Assembly (NCBI GenBank): GCA_002433025.1
Contig: DJGZ01000025.1
Span: forward strand, 540 to 49,422
Reading direction: 5' to 3'
DNA length: 48,883 nucleotides
Source: Bacteroidales bacterium UBA5833
GTDB lineage: Bacteria; Bacteroidota; Bacteroidia; Bacteroidales; Lentimicrobiaceae
Below, piece after piece: positions 8,701-17,759 of the stretch; position 1 is the stretch's first letter; each line of letters begins with the position of its first letter. The position numbers and the translations under genes are program-made. The notes under the pieces were generated by a model. The model worked only from the letters and a program-made list of their open reading frames with translations. It made no database searches and was not told where the DNA came from.

Positions 8701-11700
8701 ATGAAGAAATATCCTGAATACAAGCAACTTAACCTCACCTCCATCAGCAAGGAAGTGCTGAGCAGGTGGGAAGAAGAAAATGTGTTTAAGCAAAGCCTGG
8801 AAATCCGCAAAGAGAGCCGTCCGTACATTTTTTACGAAGGACCGCCCTCTGCCAACGGAACTCCCGGCATTCACCATGTGATGGCCCGTGCCATTAAGGA
8901 TATTTTCTGCCGTTACAAAACCATGAAGGGTTTCCTGGTGAACCGCAAAGCCGGCTGGGACACCCACGGGCTGCCCATCGAGATTGCCGTTGAAAAAACC
9001 CTGGGCATCACCAAGGAAGATATCGGGAAAAAGATTTCGGTTGACGAATACAACAAAGCCTGCCGCAAGGAGGTGATGAAGTACAAGGATATGTGGGACG
9101 ACCTTACCCGCCGCATCGGCTATTGGGTGGACCTGGATCATCCGTACATCACCTTCGACAACAAGTATATTGAATCGGTATGGTACCTGCTTTCGAAGCT
9201 TTATGAAAAAGGCCTGCTTTACAAGGGCTATACCATACAGCCATTCTCCCCGGCCGCAGGTACAGGCCTCAGCACCCACGAGCTGAACCAGCCCGGCTGC
9301 TACCGCAACGTGAAAGACAACACGGTAGTGGCTCAGTTCAAAGTAATCAGCAACGCCCGGTCAGAAAAGCTGTTCAGCGATATTCACGGGGAGCTCTTCT
9401 TCCTGGCATGGACCACCACCCCCTGGACCCTGCCCAGCAATACCGCCCTTGCCGTCGGCAAAGACATTGAGTACCTGAAGGTGAAAACCTTCAATCCCTA
9501 TACCGGCCTGCCGATCACGGTAATCCTTGCAAAAGACCTTTTCGGGAAATACTTCCCCGAAAAAAATGCGGAACTGAAGCTGGCAGATTATGAAGCCGGG
9601 CAAAAAGCCATCCCGTTTGAAGTCTGCGGCAGCCACAAAGGCAGTGAGCTTGAGGGCATCCGCTATGAGCAGCTGCTTCCTTATGCCCAGCCTGCCGAAG
9701 GCGATGCCTTCCGCGTAGTTACCGGCGATTTCGTTACCACCGAGGACGGTACCGGTATCGTGCACATTGCACCCAGCTTTGGCGCCGATGACTTTAAAGT
9801 GGGCAAACAAAACGGAATCGGAGCGCTTACGCTGGTCGACCGTCAGGGCCGTTTTACGGAAGAGATGGGCGAATTTGCAGGTCGTTACGTCAAGGCTGAA
9901 TACGCGCCCGATTACGATCCCGCCAAAGAAGACAACGTTGATATCGACATCATCGTCAAGCTGAAAAAAGAAAACCGGGCTTTCAAAACGGAAAAATACG
10001 AGCACTCTTATCCGCATTGCTGGAGGACGGACAAGCCCATCCTCTATTACCCGCTCGACAGCTGGTTTATCCGCACCACCGCTTACCGCGACGAGATGCT
10101 ATCGCTGAACAAAACCATTAACTGGAAGCCTGAGGCTACCGGCACCGGCCGCTTTGGCAACTGGCTCGAAAATCTGGTTGACTGGAACCTCAGCCGTTCG
10201 CGCTACTGGGGAACGCCACTGCCCATCTGGGTGAGTGAAGACAAAACGGAAGAGCGCTGCATTGCATCGGTGGCACAACTCAAGGCGGAGATAGAGAAAT
10301 CGGTGGCTGCCGGATTTATGAAGGAAAACCCGCTGTCAGCCTATATTCCCGGCGACAACTCGGAAGAAAACTACAACACCTTCGACCTGCACCGGCCTTA
10401 TGCCGACGACATCGTGCTGGTTTCTCCATCAGGAAAGCCCATGCACCGCGAAACCGACCTGATTGATGTATGGTTCGATTCCGGCGCCATGCCATTCGCG
10501 CAGTTTCACTATCCTTTCGAAAACAAGGAAACCCTCGACCGTTATTTCCCGGCCGATTTTATCGCGGAAGGCGTTGACCAGACCCGCGGATGGTTCTTTA
10601 CCCTCCACGCCATTGCAACCATGGTATTCGATTCGGTATCGTTCAAAACGGTGGTTTCAAACGGACTGGTGCTCGACAAAAGCGGAAACAAGATGTCGAA
10701 ACGCCTGGGCAATGCCATCGATCCCTTCGACACCATCGAGAAATACGGCCCCGATGCCACCCGCTGGTACATGATCACCAATGCCCAGCCCTGGGACAAC
10801 CTGAAATTCGACCTGGAAGGCGTGGCCGAAGTTCAGCGGAAATTCTTCGGAACGCTTTACAACACCTACAGCTTCTTTGCGCTCTATGCCAACATCGACG
10901 GCTTTACCTATGCCGAGCCGGAAGTTGAGCTGCACGAACGCCCCGAAATTGACCGCTGGATACTGTCGGAACTGAACAGCCTGATCAGTGCTGTTGACGG
11001 GTATTACGACGACTATGAGCCGACCAAGGCCGGACGCGCCATTGCCGATTTTGTGGATGAGCACCTCAGCAACTGGTACGTAAGGCTTTCGCGCCGCCGT
11101 TTCTGGAAAGGCGAGTATTCGACCGACAAGATTTCGGCATACCAGACGCTGTATAAGTGCCTCGAAACCGTGGCAAATCTATCGGCACCCATTGCACCTT
11201 TCTTCAGCGAGCGGCTGTTTACCGACCTTAACGGCATCACCGGGCGGAACCGGGCCACTTCGGTTCATCTGGCTGACTTCAGCACTGCCGACCACAGCCA
11301 GATCGACAAGGGACTGGAAGAGCGCATGCAGCTGGCCCAGCGCATCTCGAGCATGGTGCTCTCGCTCCGGAAGCAGCACCGCATCAGGGTCCGTCAGCCA
11401 CTCAGCCGGATTATGATCCCCGTGAGCGGCGCGCATCAGCAAGCGCAGATCGACGCCGTGAAAAACCTGATCCTTTCCGAAGTTAACATCAAGGATATAG
11501 AATACATCTCCGGAAGCGGCATCCTGGTAAAGAAAATAAAGCCCAACTTCAAGGCGCTGGGACCCCGTTACGGCAAACTGATGAAACAGATTGCCGCGGC
11601 GCTTTCCGTTGCCGGACAGGATGAAATCAATGCCTATGAAACGCATCAGGCCCTGACCCTGAGCATTGAAGGTGAACAGGTCAGCCTGATTGCCGGAGAT

Positions 11701-12060
11701 GCCGATGTAATCACCGAGGATATTCCCGGATGGGTGGTGGCCACCGAAGGCAATTTAACCGTGGCCCTCGACGTTACCATCACAGATCAGCTCAGGGACG
11801 AAGGATTGGCCCGTGAACTGGTCAACCGCATCCAGAATATCCGCAAGGAAAAAGACTTCGAGGTAACCGATAAAATCAGGCTCGAAATCGAGAAAAACAA
11901 CGGGCTTGCCACAGCCCTGAGTAATAATTATTCGTATATTTGTTCAGAGACCCTGGCGGACTCACTTGTACATGTTGTTTCGATTGACAAAGAGAAACGC
12001 ATTGTTGTTGAACTCGCCGACGACCTGCAGGCAGCAATCAGCGTGGAACGCATCAGCTGA
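8701..12060 (+). CDS. ileS: Isoleucyl-tRNA synthetase
   Basis: This enzyme charges tRNA-Ile with isoleucine in the cytoplasm and edits mischarged valine. It has 1119 residues, as usual for the long Bacteroidota form. The class I HIGH motif appears as GIHH at residues 56-59 and the KMSKS motif as KMSKR at 664-668. The CP1 editing domain lies between about 200 and 400, including WTTTPWTLPSNTAL. The anticodon-binding region follows KMSKR, with NWYVRLSRRRFW. It heads a cluster with the DksA-like gene (41 bp downstream) and lspA. Confidence 0.98.
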   Translation: MKKYPEYKQLNLTSISKEVLSRWEEENVFKQSLEIRKESRPYIFYEGPPSANGTPGIHHVMARAIKDIFCRYKTMKGFLVNRKAGWDTHGLPIEIAVEKTLGITKEDIGKKISVDEYNKACRKEVMKYKDMWDDLTRRIGYWVDLDHPYITFDNKYIESVWYLLSKLYEKGLLYKGYTIQPFSPAAGTGLSTHELNQPGCYRNVKDNTVVAQFKVISNARSEKLFSDIHGELFFLAWTTTPWTLPSNTALAVGKDIEYLKVKTFNPYTGLPITVILAKDLFGKYFPEKNAELKLADYEAGQKAIPFEVCGSHKGSELEGIRYEQLLPYAQPAEGDAFRVVTGDFVTTEDGTGIVHIAPSFGADDFKVGKQNGIGALTLVDRQGRFTEEMGEFAGRYVKAEYAPDYDPAKEDNVDIDIIVKLKKENRAFKTEKYEHSYPHCWRTDKPILYYPLDSWFIRTTAYRDEMLSLNKTINWKPEATGTGRFGNWLENLVDWNLSRSRYWGTPLPIWVSEDKTEERCIASVAQLKAEIEKSVAAGFMKENPLSAYIPGDNSEENYNTFDLHRPYADDIVLVSPSGKPMHRETDLIDVWFDSGAMPFAQFHYPFENKETLDRYFPADFIAEGVDQTRGWFFTLHAIATMVFDSVSFKTVVSNGLVLDKSGNKMSKRLGNAIDPFDTIEKYGPDATRWYMITNAQPWDNLKFDLEGVAEVQRKFFGTLYNTYSFFALYANIDGFTYAEPEVELHERPEIDRWILSELNSLISAVDGYYDDYEPTKAGRAIADFVDEHLSNWYVRLSRRRFWKGEYSTDKISAYQTLYKCLETVANLSAPIAPFFSERLFTDLNGITGRNRATSVHLADFSTADHSQIDKGLEERMQLAQRISSMVLSLRKQHRIRVRQPLSRIMIPVSGAHQQAQIDAVKNLILSEVNIKDIEYISGSGILVKKIKPNFKALGPRYGKLMKQIAAALSVAGQDEINAYETHQALTLSIEGEQVSLIAGDADVITEDIPGWVVATEGNLTVALDVTITDQLRDEGLARELVNRIQNIRKEKDFEVTDKIRLEIEKNNGLATALSNNYSYICSETLADSLVHVVSIDKEKRIVVELADDLQAAISVERIS

Positions 12061-12101
12061 AAGGCAGACAACAGGACTTTGAACCAAAAACCACCAAGGC
12101 C

Positions 12102-12506
12102 ATGAAAAAGCAAGAAACACAGGATGAAAATGTAAAAAACCGGTATTCAGACGAAGAACTGGAGGAATTCCGCCAGATCATCCTGGCTAAACTGGAAAAA
12201 GCCCGTAAAGACCTCAAAATGCTGACTGAAGCCTTTGCCAACAGCAATGAGCACGACATCAGCGATACCTCCCCTACCTTCAAGGTGCTGGAAGAAGGAT
12301 ACCAGGTGAATTCAAAGGAAGAAAACAGCAAGCTGGCTGCCCGTCAGGATAAGTTTATCAAGGCGCTGGAAAACGCGCTAATCCGTATCGAAAACAAGAC
12401 CTACGGCATCTGCAGGGTCACCGGGAAGCTGATTTCCAAAGAACGCCTGCGCATTGTTCCGCATGCCACCCTGAGCATCGAAGCCAAACTGAACCAGCCC
12501 AAGTAA
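12102..12506 (+). CDS. TraR/DksA-family protein with a degenerate zinc finger
   Basis: The 134 residues consist of a charged coiled-coil N-terminal half (residues 15-100) and a short C-terminal DksA-type tail YGICRVTGKLI...RLRIVPHATLS. DksA/TraR proteins insert a coiled coil into the RNA polymerase secondary channel and modulate initiation. Only one of the four zinc-finger cysteines is left (Cys in GIC); the others are Thr, Ser and Ala, so zinc binding is unlikely. As I recall, this form is usual in Bacteroidota. The ileS - this gene - lspA order supports the assignment. Confidence 0.85.
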   Translation: MKKQETQDENVKNRYSDEELEEFRQIILAKLEKARKDLKMLTEAFANSNEHDISDTSPTFKVLEEGYQVNSKEENSKLAARQDKFIKALENALIRIENKTYGICRVTGKLISKERLRIVPHATLSIEAKLNQPK

Positions 12507-12620
12507 GTTGCGCATTTCATGTTTTCCGGCATTTACTTCAGCAAAATAACCTGCCCGGGATTGGGTTTGCCGGTAAACGCCGGAAGCCACCAACCTGTCA
12601 GCATGAAAATCCGTTAAGCC

Positions 12621-13277
12621 TTGAAAAAACCGCTGACCATCGTAGGGATCATCCTGCTTATTGACCAGTCTGTAAAATTCTGGATAAAAACCAACATGAG
12701 CCTTGGCCAGGAGTATAAAGTCCTGGGAGATTGGTTTATTATCCATTTTACCGAAAACCCCGGCATGGCGTTCGGACTGGAATTTGCCGGCGAATACGGC
12801 AAGCTGGCCCTGAGCATCTTCCGGATCATCGCCATTATCGGCATCTTTTATTACCTCTGGAAAATCACCCGCAAGGAGGTCCACACCGGATTGCTGGTCA
12901 GTCTATCGCTGGTATTGGCCGGCGCCATGGGCAATATGATCGACAGTGCTTTCTACGGCATGCTCTTCAGCAGCAGCAACTATTTTGAGGTAGCGCGCTT
13001 CCTGCCCGCCGAAGGCGGATATGCCACATTCCTGCATGGCAAAGTAGTGGACATGCTTTACTTTCCGGTTATTCAGGGATATTATCCATCCTGGGTCCCC
13101 TGGCTGGGCGGTAACGAGTTTGTTTTCTTCAGACCGGTGTTCAACATTGCCGACTCATCCATCACCATCGGCGTGCTGCTGTTGATTATCTTTCAGAACA
13201 AATTCTTCCATACCGCTGAAAAACCCGCAGTGGCTGAGGCAGAGGAAAGTGCTGAGAGCGCTGGGATTCAGCAGTAA
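12621..13277 (+). CDS. lspA: Lipoprotein signal peptidase (signal peptidase II)
   Basis: This inner-membrane aspartyl protease removes signal peptides from prolipoproteins. The 218-residue protein has four hydrophobic segments. Conserved boxes are visible: DQSVKFW near residue 15, FTENPGMAFG, GNMIDS with the first catalytic Asp, and FNIADSSITIG with the second. A TTG codon at 12621 is the only plausible start, because the ATG at 12603 hits a stop after four codons. The insert between the catalytic Asp residues (about 45 residues around SSNYFEVARFLPAEGG) is longer than in E. coli, as in other Bacteroidota. It is the last gene of the ileS cluster. Confidence 0.95.
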   Translation: MKKPLTIVGIILLIDQSVKFWIKTNMSLGQEYKVLGDWFIIHFTENPGMAFGLEFAGEYGKLALSIFRIIAIIGIFYYLWKITRKEVHTGLLVSLSLVLAGAMGNMIDSAFYGMLFSSSNYFEVARFLPAEGGYATFLHGKVVDMLYFPVIQGYYPSWVPWLGGNEFVFFRPVFNIADSSITIGVLLLIIFQNKFFHTAEKPAVAEAEESAESAGIQQ

Positions 13278-13399
13278 TCTGTGATGCATCCGGGAACGGA
13301 CCTGAATAACTAAGCCCGATACCCTTCAGCATAATCGCTTGCAGGATTCCTGAAAGCGTCTCCATTCATTCTGAAACAACTCCCGGATTTTGATTTAGC

Positions 13400-14311
13400 T
13401 TACATCCACCGCTTCCGCTTGAAGAGGAAAATCATTGAGCCTGCCAGCAACACCATAAAAAACATCAGCAGCCAGAAAGAATTGGGATCATCCTGAAAGG
13501 GCAGCCCCACATTCATGCCATAGAGGCTGGCGATAAACGTCAGGGGCAGCAATATGGATGAGATCAGCGTGAGCACCTTCATAATTTCGTTGGTGCGGTT
13601 GGTCTGCAGCGAATCAAAGGTCTTCGACAGCCCTTCCACGATCTCCTGGTAGTCTTCCGTCATATCCCACATCTTCTGGTAATAATCGAGGATATTGCCC
13701 CAGTAATCTTCCATATCTTCGGCAAATCCGGCGATATCGCCCGATTCAAACTTGTGGAACAACCTCAGCTGTGGCTTGAACACCGTGTTTACCAGGATAA
13801 TGTTTTTCCGGGTGAGCGAGATCCGCTCGATGGTGCGCTCGGCTTTTTTGTTGAAAAGGTCACGGTTGATCAGCTCCACTTCCACCCCCAGCTTGCTCAG
13901 CAGAGAGAGCGACTCCAGCATCAGGTGTTCGAGGATTTTGTAGAGCAGCGCATCGCTGGTACCAACCTGCCGCACCTGGTAGGTATCGTCGGGTTCGCGT
14001 CCGCTGTTGAAGAGGTTTTTCACCACCCAGTGCGACTTGCCGATGGTAATGATGTAATCCTTTCCCCAGAAAATTTTCACCTCTTTTACCTTCAGAAAAC
14101 GGTTCCAGCGGTCGAAATAGGGGAAATGAAGAATCAGGAAGTAATAATCGTCGTAAATGTCGATTTTGGGGCGCTGGTTGGTCTTGCTGCGGCAATCCTC
14201 GATATCGAGGGGATGAAAGTGAAAATTGTCCTTCAGGAACTGCAGGTCCTGGTCGGAAGGGTCAAGTATATGGTGCCACTTAACGGTCCCTGTTGTGATG
14301 GTTTCAATCAT
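13400..14311 (-). CDS. corA: CorA-family magnesium/divalent cation transporter
   Basis: The 303-residue protein has a large cytoplasmic N-terminal domain, a long helix and two C-terminal membrane segments. The selectivity motif YGMN lies between them near residue 263, followed by a charged FKRKRWM end. CorA proteins are pentameric channels for Mg2+ and sometimes Co2+ or Ni2+. The gene is convergent with the lspA cluster. A weak promoter-like TACTTTTA (one mismatch to TAnnTTTG) lies about 60 bp upstream. Confidence 0.93.
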   Translation of the reverse strand: MIETITTGTVKWHHILDPSDQDLQFLKDNFHFHPLDIEDCRSKTNQRPKIDIYDDYYFLILHFPYFDRWNRFLKVKEVKIFWGKDYIITIGKSHWVVKNLFNSGREPDDTYQVRQVGTSDALLYKILEHLMLESLSLLSKLGVEVELINRDLFNKKAERTIERISLTRKNIILVNTVFKPQLRLFHKFESGDIAGFAEDMEDYWGNILDYYQKMWDMTEDYQEIVEGLSKTFDSLQTNRTNEIMKVLTLISSILLPLTFIASLYGMNVGLPFQDDPNSFWLLMFFMVLLAGSMIFLFKRKRWM

Positions 14312-14552
14312 AAGCCCTCCCGCTTTGATATCAATGATTATTATCTACATTCCCGATGGATTTGGAGGGGTAAAAGTAAGGAAATTGAGTCATAAAGGGG
14401 AAAGACAAGTGAAATTTAATTGGATGAATATAAAGGAAACTTTGATTGACAGTCCCTTAATAAAGCAGGCAAAAAATACCGGGATGTTTTCCGTCTTCAT
14501 TGCAACGAATAAAAAAAGTATTCCGGGGTAAGGAATTAACAGGAAAATAACT

Positions 14553-14560
14553 TACATTTA
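14553..14560 (+). promoter_or_regulatory. Candidate -7 element for the histidine kinase gene
   Basis: TACATTTA differs from TAnnTTTG at the last base only and lies 20 bp upstream of the kinase ATG. Support is weak. Confidence 0.35.
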
Positions 14561-14580
14561 ATAACTTTTTTCTTGCAGGT

Positions 14581-16710
14581 ATGCAAATCAACCAGTCAAA
14601 AAAAATCATTGATCTGCTGCTTCACCCTGCTTTGCTGGCATTGCCGGTAGCCCTTGCATTCATTTTTCTGATTCCGGATGTATTCAAAAAGTATAAAATT
14701 GAGGTACTTTACGAACGTATCATGAATCCCGGGTCAAGGATCGAATATCACGATCTAAACAATGATGGAATCTCCGAGTGGTTCATCACGGGGGTGAATG
14801 ATTCATCAAGTTCAAATATAACGATTCATAACAGGGATGGAATCATCGATCAATGGAACATACCGGATTTTCAGTCTGATCTTGCAGAACATATCATCAC
14901 AGGTGATTTTGACGGCGATCGGCACCTTGAAATTTACCCCTTGCTTTATCGCAATGACTCACTTTTTGTAAGTTCAATTGATTACCGCCAAAAAGGTCGG
15001 TTTATCTTTCGTGACCGGTTTATAACCGTTGTCAAAGAGTCATTTAAACAGCCTTTTGCTGTCAGATCTGGCTATCTGACAGATCTGAATTCGGATGGGG
15101 CTAAAGAATTGATTATTCCGGTAAGCGCCGGTTTCACGCTTACTCCGAGAAAAATTTTTGTTTGTGATATCGTTGGCGATACTGTCATTGAGTCTATTGA
15201 CTTAGGGGTGAGCATCGGTAAAGTCAAGTACTTCGATCTGGACGCTGATGGTATTGATGAGCTGATTCTCGGAACGACTGCATCGGCAAACAGCCGTGAC
15301 TCAGGTTCTGGCATGAATGATCATTCCGCCTACATCGCTGCCATGAACCATAACCTTGAATTTCTTTTCAAGCCGGTAGCATTTCCGGGTGATTATCATA
15401 CAAGTTACAATTTCCCCTATGTCGAAAATGGGAAGGCTTTTATCGGGAGTTTTTTACAACAATATGGATCAGAAAAGCACATAAAACCTCAGATTCAAAT
15501 CAGGGATATTCATGGTAAGCTGATTCGGTACAGAGAATCAGATGAAAACTTTAGAGGCCCCCAATTCAGCGTAATTAACCTTCAGCAAAAAAACGGGAAT
15601 ACATGCCTGTTGAAGGTTATGACGGAGAAGGGGATTATCTTACTCGACCAGCACCTTAGGGATCAGCGATCGATTGATTTAAAGAGTTCAGAATTCACAG
15701 AAAATGTGGTATTTGATGCAGATAACGATGGCAATGATGAGTTGCTGCTGCAATCCAATCAAACGGACAGATACCATATTGTAAGCCATGATTTGCGAAA
15801 TATTTCAACTTTTACTGTTGAGAAGGGAGAGGGGTTGATCTCTCTCTCAATGATATTGAACGGAGATGATCCACCCTTATTTTCGCTAAGCAGGGGAATT
15901 TATAACTACCAGTTTTCTTATAGTTTTAACATTTACTATTATTGGAAGTATCCGTTTTTCATATCCATATATCTGTCAGTATTTCTGTTATTGCTGTTAA
16001 TCCGAAACCACCAGCGTAACCTGCTGAGAAAGAAATTCGAAACTGAGAAAAAACTTGCCGAATTACAACTGCTTTCCCTACGCAACCAGATGGATCCGCA
16101 TTTTACCTTTAATGTGCTGAACACCATCGGGGCGGCCATTCTTCAGAATAAAAATGAAGAATCGTATAACCTGCTGCTGAAGTTCTCAAGAATGATCCGT
16201 ACCACGGTGAGTTCGTCTGATCAGATTTATCGTTCCCTGCAGGAAGAACTGGACTTTGTGAAAAATTATCTGGATCTGCAGATAATCCGTTGTAACGGGA
16301 GTTTCAGCTACACTGTTGAAATGGACCAAACCATAGATCCGGTGCAACCGGTTCCAAAAATGATTCTGCAGACTTATGTTGAAAATGCACTGAAACATGG
16401 ACTGATACCAAAAAAAAGCGGGGGATTACTGAAAATTTCGGCTGTCAGAGAAGAGCAGAGGATCAGCCTCACGATTGAAGATAACGGAATCGGCCGTCAA
16501 CAGGCCCAGATTAACGGGACGCTTTCAACCGGTGTGGGTCTGAAAATCATGAGACAGTATTACGAATTACTTAACCGGAACAATCAATTTCATATTACCG
16601 AAGAATTTTCCGATCTTTATGATGAAAATGGCAAGGCGGCGGGGACCCGGGTGGTGATATGTATCCCTGAAGGGTATATATTTGCCGGCTCACCATTACG
16701 ATCGGAATAA
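14581..16710 (+). CDS. LytS/YehU-type sensor histidine kinase with FG-GAP-like sensor domain
   Basis: The 709 residues begin with an N-terminal membrane anchor (about 12-32). A periplasmic region follows with at least four FG-GAP/VCBS-like calcium-loop repeats, for example DLNNDGISEW, DFDGDRHLEI, DLNSDGAKEL and DLDADGIDEL. A second membrane segment is at about 455-480, then a coiled linker. The kinase domain has the phosphoacceptor NQMDPHFTFN (His507) and an ATPase domain with YVENALKHG and DNGIG. The kinase is of the His_kinase/LytS type that pairs with LytTR regulators, and such a gene follows 222 bp downstream. The beta-propeller sensor suggests detection of an extracytoplasmic carbohydrate or protein, which is inference. 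Confidence 0.92.
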   Translation: MQINQSKKIIDLLLHPALLALPVALAFIFLIPDVFKKYKIEVLYERIMNPGSRIEYHDLNNDGISEWFITGVNDSSSSNITIHNRDGIIDQWNIPDFQSDLAEHIITGDFDGDRHLEIYPLLYRNDSLFVSSIDYRQKGRFIFRDRFITVVKESFKQPFAVRSGYLTDLNSDGAKELIIPVSAGFTLTPRKIFVCDIVGDTVIESIDLGVSIGKVKYFDLDADGIDELILGTTASANSRDSGSGMNDHSAYIAAMNHNLEFLFKPVAFPGDYHTSYNFPYVENGKAFIGSFLQQYGSEKHIKPQIQIRDIHGKLIRYRESDENFRGPQFSVINLQQKNGNTCLLKVMTEKGIILLDQHLRDQRSIDLKSSEFTENVVFDADNDGNDELLLQSNQTDRYHIVSHDLRNISTFTVEKGEGLISLSMILNGDDPPLFSLSRGIYNYQFSYSFNIYYYWKYPFFISIYLSVFLLLLLIRNHQRNLLRKKFETEKKLAELQLLSLRNQMDPHFTFNVLNTIGAAILQNKNEESYNLLLKFSRMIRTTVSSSDQIYRSLQEELDFVKNYLDLQIIRCNGSFSYTVEMDQTIDPVQPVPKMILQTYVENALKHGLIPKKSGGLLKISAVREEQRISLTIEDNGIGRQQAQINGTLSTGVGLKIMRQYYELLNRNNQFHITEEFSDLYDENGKAAGTRVVICIPEGYIFAGSPLRSE

Positions 16711-16932
16711 GCGCTTTATTGAAAAAAACAACCGTTTTGCCCGGTAAAAAGATAATAGTTTGAGTTTGCAGATTACTATTTAATCCGGATTAGAATTCTC
16801 AGCATCCATACTCTGCATTACTATTGCTACTTCCTATATCTGCTTAAACAAAAGGCTTTAATCCGGACAGCATTGACATCCTGAGGATGATTGCATTATA
16901 TTATTAAATTTTTTAACCTTCAGGTCTGTATC

Positions 16933-17688
16933 ATGAAGTCATCAGCCCTTACAGCAGTGATCATCGACGATGAACAGGAGGCCATCAACGGGCTGCTGGC
17001 ATTGGTAAAAGATATAAAAAACCTGGAAATAGCCGGTACAACCACCCAGCCCGAAAAAGCCGTAAACCTTTGTCTGAAAGCCCGGCCCGACATCCTTTTG
17101 CTGGACATTTCCATGCCCGGGATGGATGGATTCGCGGTGCTGTCAGCGCTGCATGAACTTAATTTTTACCCTTATCCGATTTTTACCACTGCCTATGACC
17201 ACTTTACCCTTCAGGCGATCAAAGCGGGGGCCCTGGATTACCTGCTTAAACCGATTGACAGAAAGGAACTAGTTGAAGCCCTCCGGAAAGCAGAGGCAAA
17301 CAAGGCGTCTCACGATATAGAACAACGCATAGAATCTCTGGAGAAAGCCGTGAAAAACCACCGCAAACTCCGCTTCAACACCCGATCCGGATTTATCATG
17401 ATTCACCCAGATGAAATCTTTTACATTGAGGCCGATGCCAACTATTCCGAAATCTTTCTCAGCCTGAAGCAGCGCGAGGTGGTCTCCATGAACCTTGGAG
17501 CAGTAGAAGCCCTGCTACCTGAACAGTTTATACGCATCAGCCGGTCGATTATCATAAACTCTACCTGGCTGACCAAACTATCCGGGGTGCAGAAGAAATG
17601 CTGGCTGCGCAAGGAGAATGAAGAAAAGGAATTTTCTGTGCCAGAGAAGCAGATGGGGGAGTTGAAGAGGAAAATAGGAGAGTTATAA
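16933..17688 (+). CDS. LytTR-type response regulator
   Basis: About 250 residues starting at the ATG at 16933. An in-frame ATG at 16891 would add 14 atypical residues. The receiver domain (1-125) has the acidic pocket IIDDEQ, the phosphoacceptor Asp58 in LLLDISMPGMDG, and the Thr/Lys switch residues in TTAYDHF and LLKPID. Residues 150-250 form a LytTR DNA-binding domain, with IFYIEADANYSEIFL and FIRISRSIIINSTWL. It most likely works with the adjacent kinase. A decayed second LytTR segment lies downstream of the IS element. Confidence 0.94.
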   Translation: MKSSALTAVIIDDEQEAINGLLALVKDIKNLEIAGTTTQPEKAVNLCLKARPDILLLDISMPGMDGFAVLSALHELNFYPYPIFTTAYDHFTLQAIKAGALDYLLKPIDRKELVEALRKAEANKASHDIEQRIESLEKAVKNHRKLRFNTRSGFIMIHPDEIFYIEADANYSEIFLSLKQREVVSMNLGAVEALLPEQFIRISRSIIINSTWLTKLSGVQKKCWLRKENEEKEFSVPEKQMGELKRKIGEL

Positions 17689-17750
17689 ATGCTCTATAGC
17701 CCTACGCGGTTTGCAGATGCAATCCAAACTACTACTGAATCTTATTTACT

Positions 17751-17759
17751 AATTCTCTA
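17751..17759. repeat. Target-site duplication, left copy
   Basis: AATTCTCTA directly precedes the left inverted repeat of the IS element. It is repeated exactly at 19060-19068 after the right end, giving a 9-bp duplication. Such a length fits IS4-family insertion. Confidence 0.85.

Noticed and set aside
9361..10017. Open frames on the minus strand inside ileS
   Set aside because: They are shadows of the conserved IleS frame with no protein family pattern.
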